NCBI GenBank assembly: GCA_910585505.1
Contig: CAJUFF010000077.1
Coordinates: 1-12,558, forward strand
Direction of reading: 5' to 3'
Origin: an uncultured Ruminiclostridium sp.
GTDB taxonomy: Bacteria > Bacillota > Clostridia > Oscillospirales > Ruminococcaceae
Length of the DNA stretch: 12,558 bases
Positions 11,825 through 12,558 of the stretch are shown one piece after another. A model generated the notes under the pieces. The model did not search any database. It was not told the origin of the DNA and worked only from the letters and a program-made list of their open reading frames with translations. Position 1 is the stretch's first letter, and each line of letters begins with the position of its first letter. The position numbers and the translations under genes are program-made.

Positions 11825-12558
11825 ATGCAGAAAAAAAATATAAATCCGGCCGCTATCCTTGTTCTTGCAGGTTCAATAGCCGTTTTAACATCGGGATGCT
11901 ACTTTTTTCCCGATGAAGAGCCATTGCTTGAGCCTCCGACTCTCGATGTTTCGGAAGTGGTTTACTATACCTACACCGTTACAAGAAAAGACATAGTAAG
12001 CCAGACTATACAAAGCGGATATCTTGTATCCGGCGTTCAATCGGACTGCTTCTTTTCAAAATATACCGGACAGCTAAAAAATATTTACGTAAACCCCGGT
12101 GACTTTGTCGAGGAGGGGCAGTTGATCGCCGAAATGAATAACGGCGCTATCGAGCATCTGCTTAAAATACAGCAGCTAAAGGTTGAGCTTGCTCAGCTTA
12201 ATTATAACAATTCCGGTTCCGCTGCGGACAGGCTTCAGCTTGAAATAGAAAAAAGTACCCTTGATCAGTATCAGGACGAATACGAAGGCGGCCGAGTCTA
12301 TGCCACAATGACCGGGCAGGTCTCTTATGTAAAAACCTTGAATCCCGGCGACAGCGTGGATCCTTATGATATTATAGTTTCAATAGTTGACCCCGAAAAG
12401 CTTTGCGTACGAGCTACTGTCGAAAATTCGGGCAATTTTGCCGTAGACGATCCAGTTACCGTTGAAGTAAACGGCGATATTTACGACGGAATAGTTGTTC
12501 GCACTCCGAGGGAAGAGATTGAAGAGGGCGACACCGAGGGCGATAAAGTGTATGTTGA
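11825..12558 (+). CDS. membrane-fusion/periplasmic-adaptor-like lipoprotein (HlyD/RND adaptor family), 3' end beyond the window
   Basis: The open frame gives 244 residues and continues past the window. A short basic N-terminus and hydrophobic segment (9-21) lead to a lipobox-like LTSGC with Cys25, so the protein is probably lipid-anchored outside the membrane. The two halves of a biotinyl/lipoyl-like hairpin domain are visible: YTGQLKNIYVNPGDFVEEGQ (80-99) and VYATMTGQVSYVKTLNPGDSV (158-178). They flank a short helical region (about 107-153), and a beta-barrel region begins near 190 (LCVRATVENSG). This order is that of adaptors of tripartite or MacAB-like exporters; in Gram-positives such proteins accompany ABC ATPase/FtsX permease pairs, which would be expected just downstream. 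TTAAGGA (11807-11813) is the SD, eleven bases before the ATG. A promoter and a cre-like operator precede it. Confidence 0.82.
   Translation, partial: MQKKNINPAAILVLAGSIAVLTSGCYFFPDEEPLLEPPTLDVSEVVYYTYTVTRKDIVSQTIQSGYLVSGVQSDCFFSKYTGQLKNIYVNPGDFVEEGQLIAEMNNGAIEHLLKIQQLKVELAQLNYNNSGSAADRLQLEIEKSTLDQYQDEYEGGRVYATMTGQVSYVKTLNPGDSVDPYDIIVSIVDPEKLCVRATVENSGNFAVDDPVTVEVNGDIYDGIVVRTPREEIEEGDTEGDKVYV

Noticed and set aside
1..12558. CRISPR array, tRNA/rRNA, insertion sequence, phage or toxin-antitoxin system
   Set aside because: No regularly spaced repeats, cloverleaf-type tail, transposase or phage motif, or paired small toxin/antitoxin frames were seen on either strand.

Overview
The window looks like a chromosomal stretch of a low-to-moderate GC Gram-positive anaerobe, most likely a clostridial Firmicute. 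This is inferred from A-rich Shine-Dalgarno sites (GAAAGGA types), consensus sigma-A promoters, a LacI/CcpA-type operator, a lipoprotein adaptor, and protein families that look clostridial from memory. No taxonomic marker gene is present, so the assignment is provisional. No rRNA, tRNA, CRISPR array, transposase or phage gene was seen.

Left edge (1-860): a decayed zone. It holds a GC-rich hairpin, the C-terminal remnant of a VOC/PhnB-like protein, and an AAA/shikimate-kinase-like P-loop gene. That gene has lost its central part and then its original stop codon, so its reading frame now runs through what looks like its own terminator.

879-3483 (+ strand): a compact, self-contained unit. A near-consensus promoter carries a 20-bp palindromic operator, followed by a TetR-family regulator, an ABC ATPase overlapping it by 14 nt, a short FtsX-type permease and a good rho-independent terminator. 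It reads as an autoregulated, inducible efflux or envelope-stress ABC module.

3539-11565 (- strand): eight reading frames in one direction with short gaps, headed by a strong promoter at 11597-11625. In transcription order they are a HAD phosphatase, an eight-helix membrane sensor, a GGDEF domain, purine-nucleoside phosphorylase, MTA/SAH deaminase, CCA-adding tRNA nucleotidyltransferase, an MreB-family actin homologue and a YihY/BrkB membrane protein. The phosphorylase and deaminase together make a purine/methylthioadenosine salvage pair. The sensor and GGDEF frames lie in the same frame, separated by one TAG codon, so they are almost certainly one diguanylate cyclase gene split by a nonsense codon, or read through it.

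11566-11824: a divergent regulatory region with promoters for both sides, an 8-bp inverted repeat and a LacI/CcpA-type palindrome just downstream of the rightward -10. Rightward from 11825 a lipoprotein membrane-fusion (HlyD/RND-adaptor-like) gene begins and runs off the window.

The most notable points are the TAG-split cyclase, the doubly broken P-loop gene, and the two well-defined operators (TetR type and LacI/CcpA type). I did not find convincing evidence of a wholly new multi-gene system.
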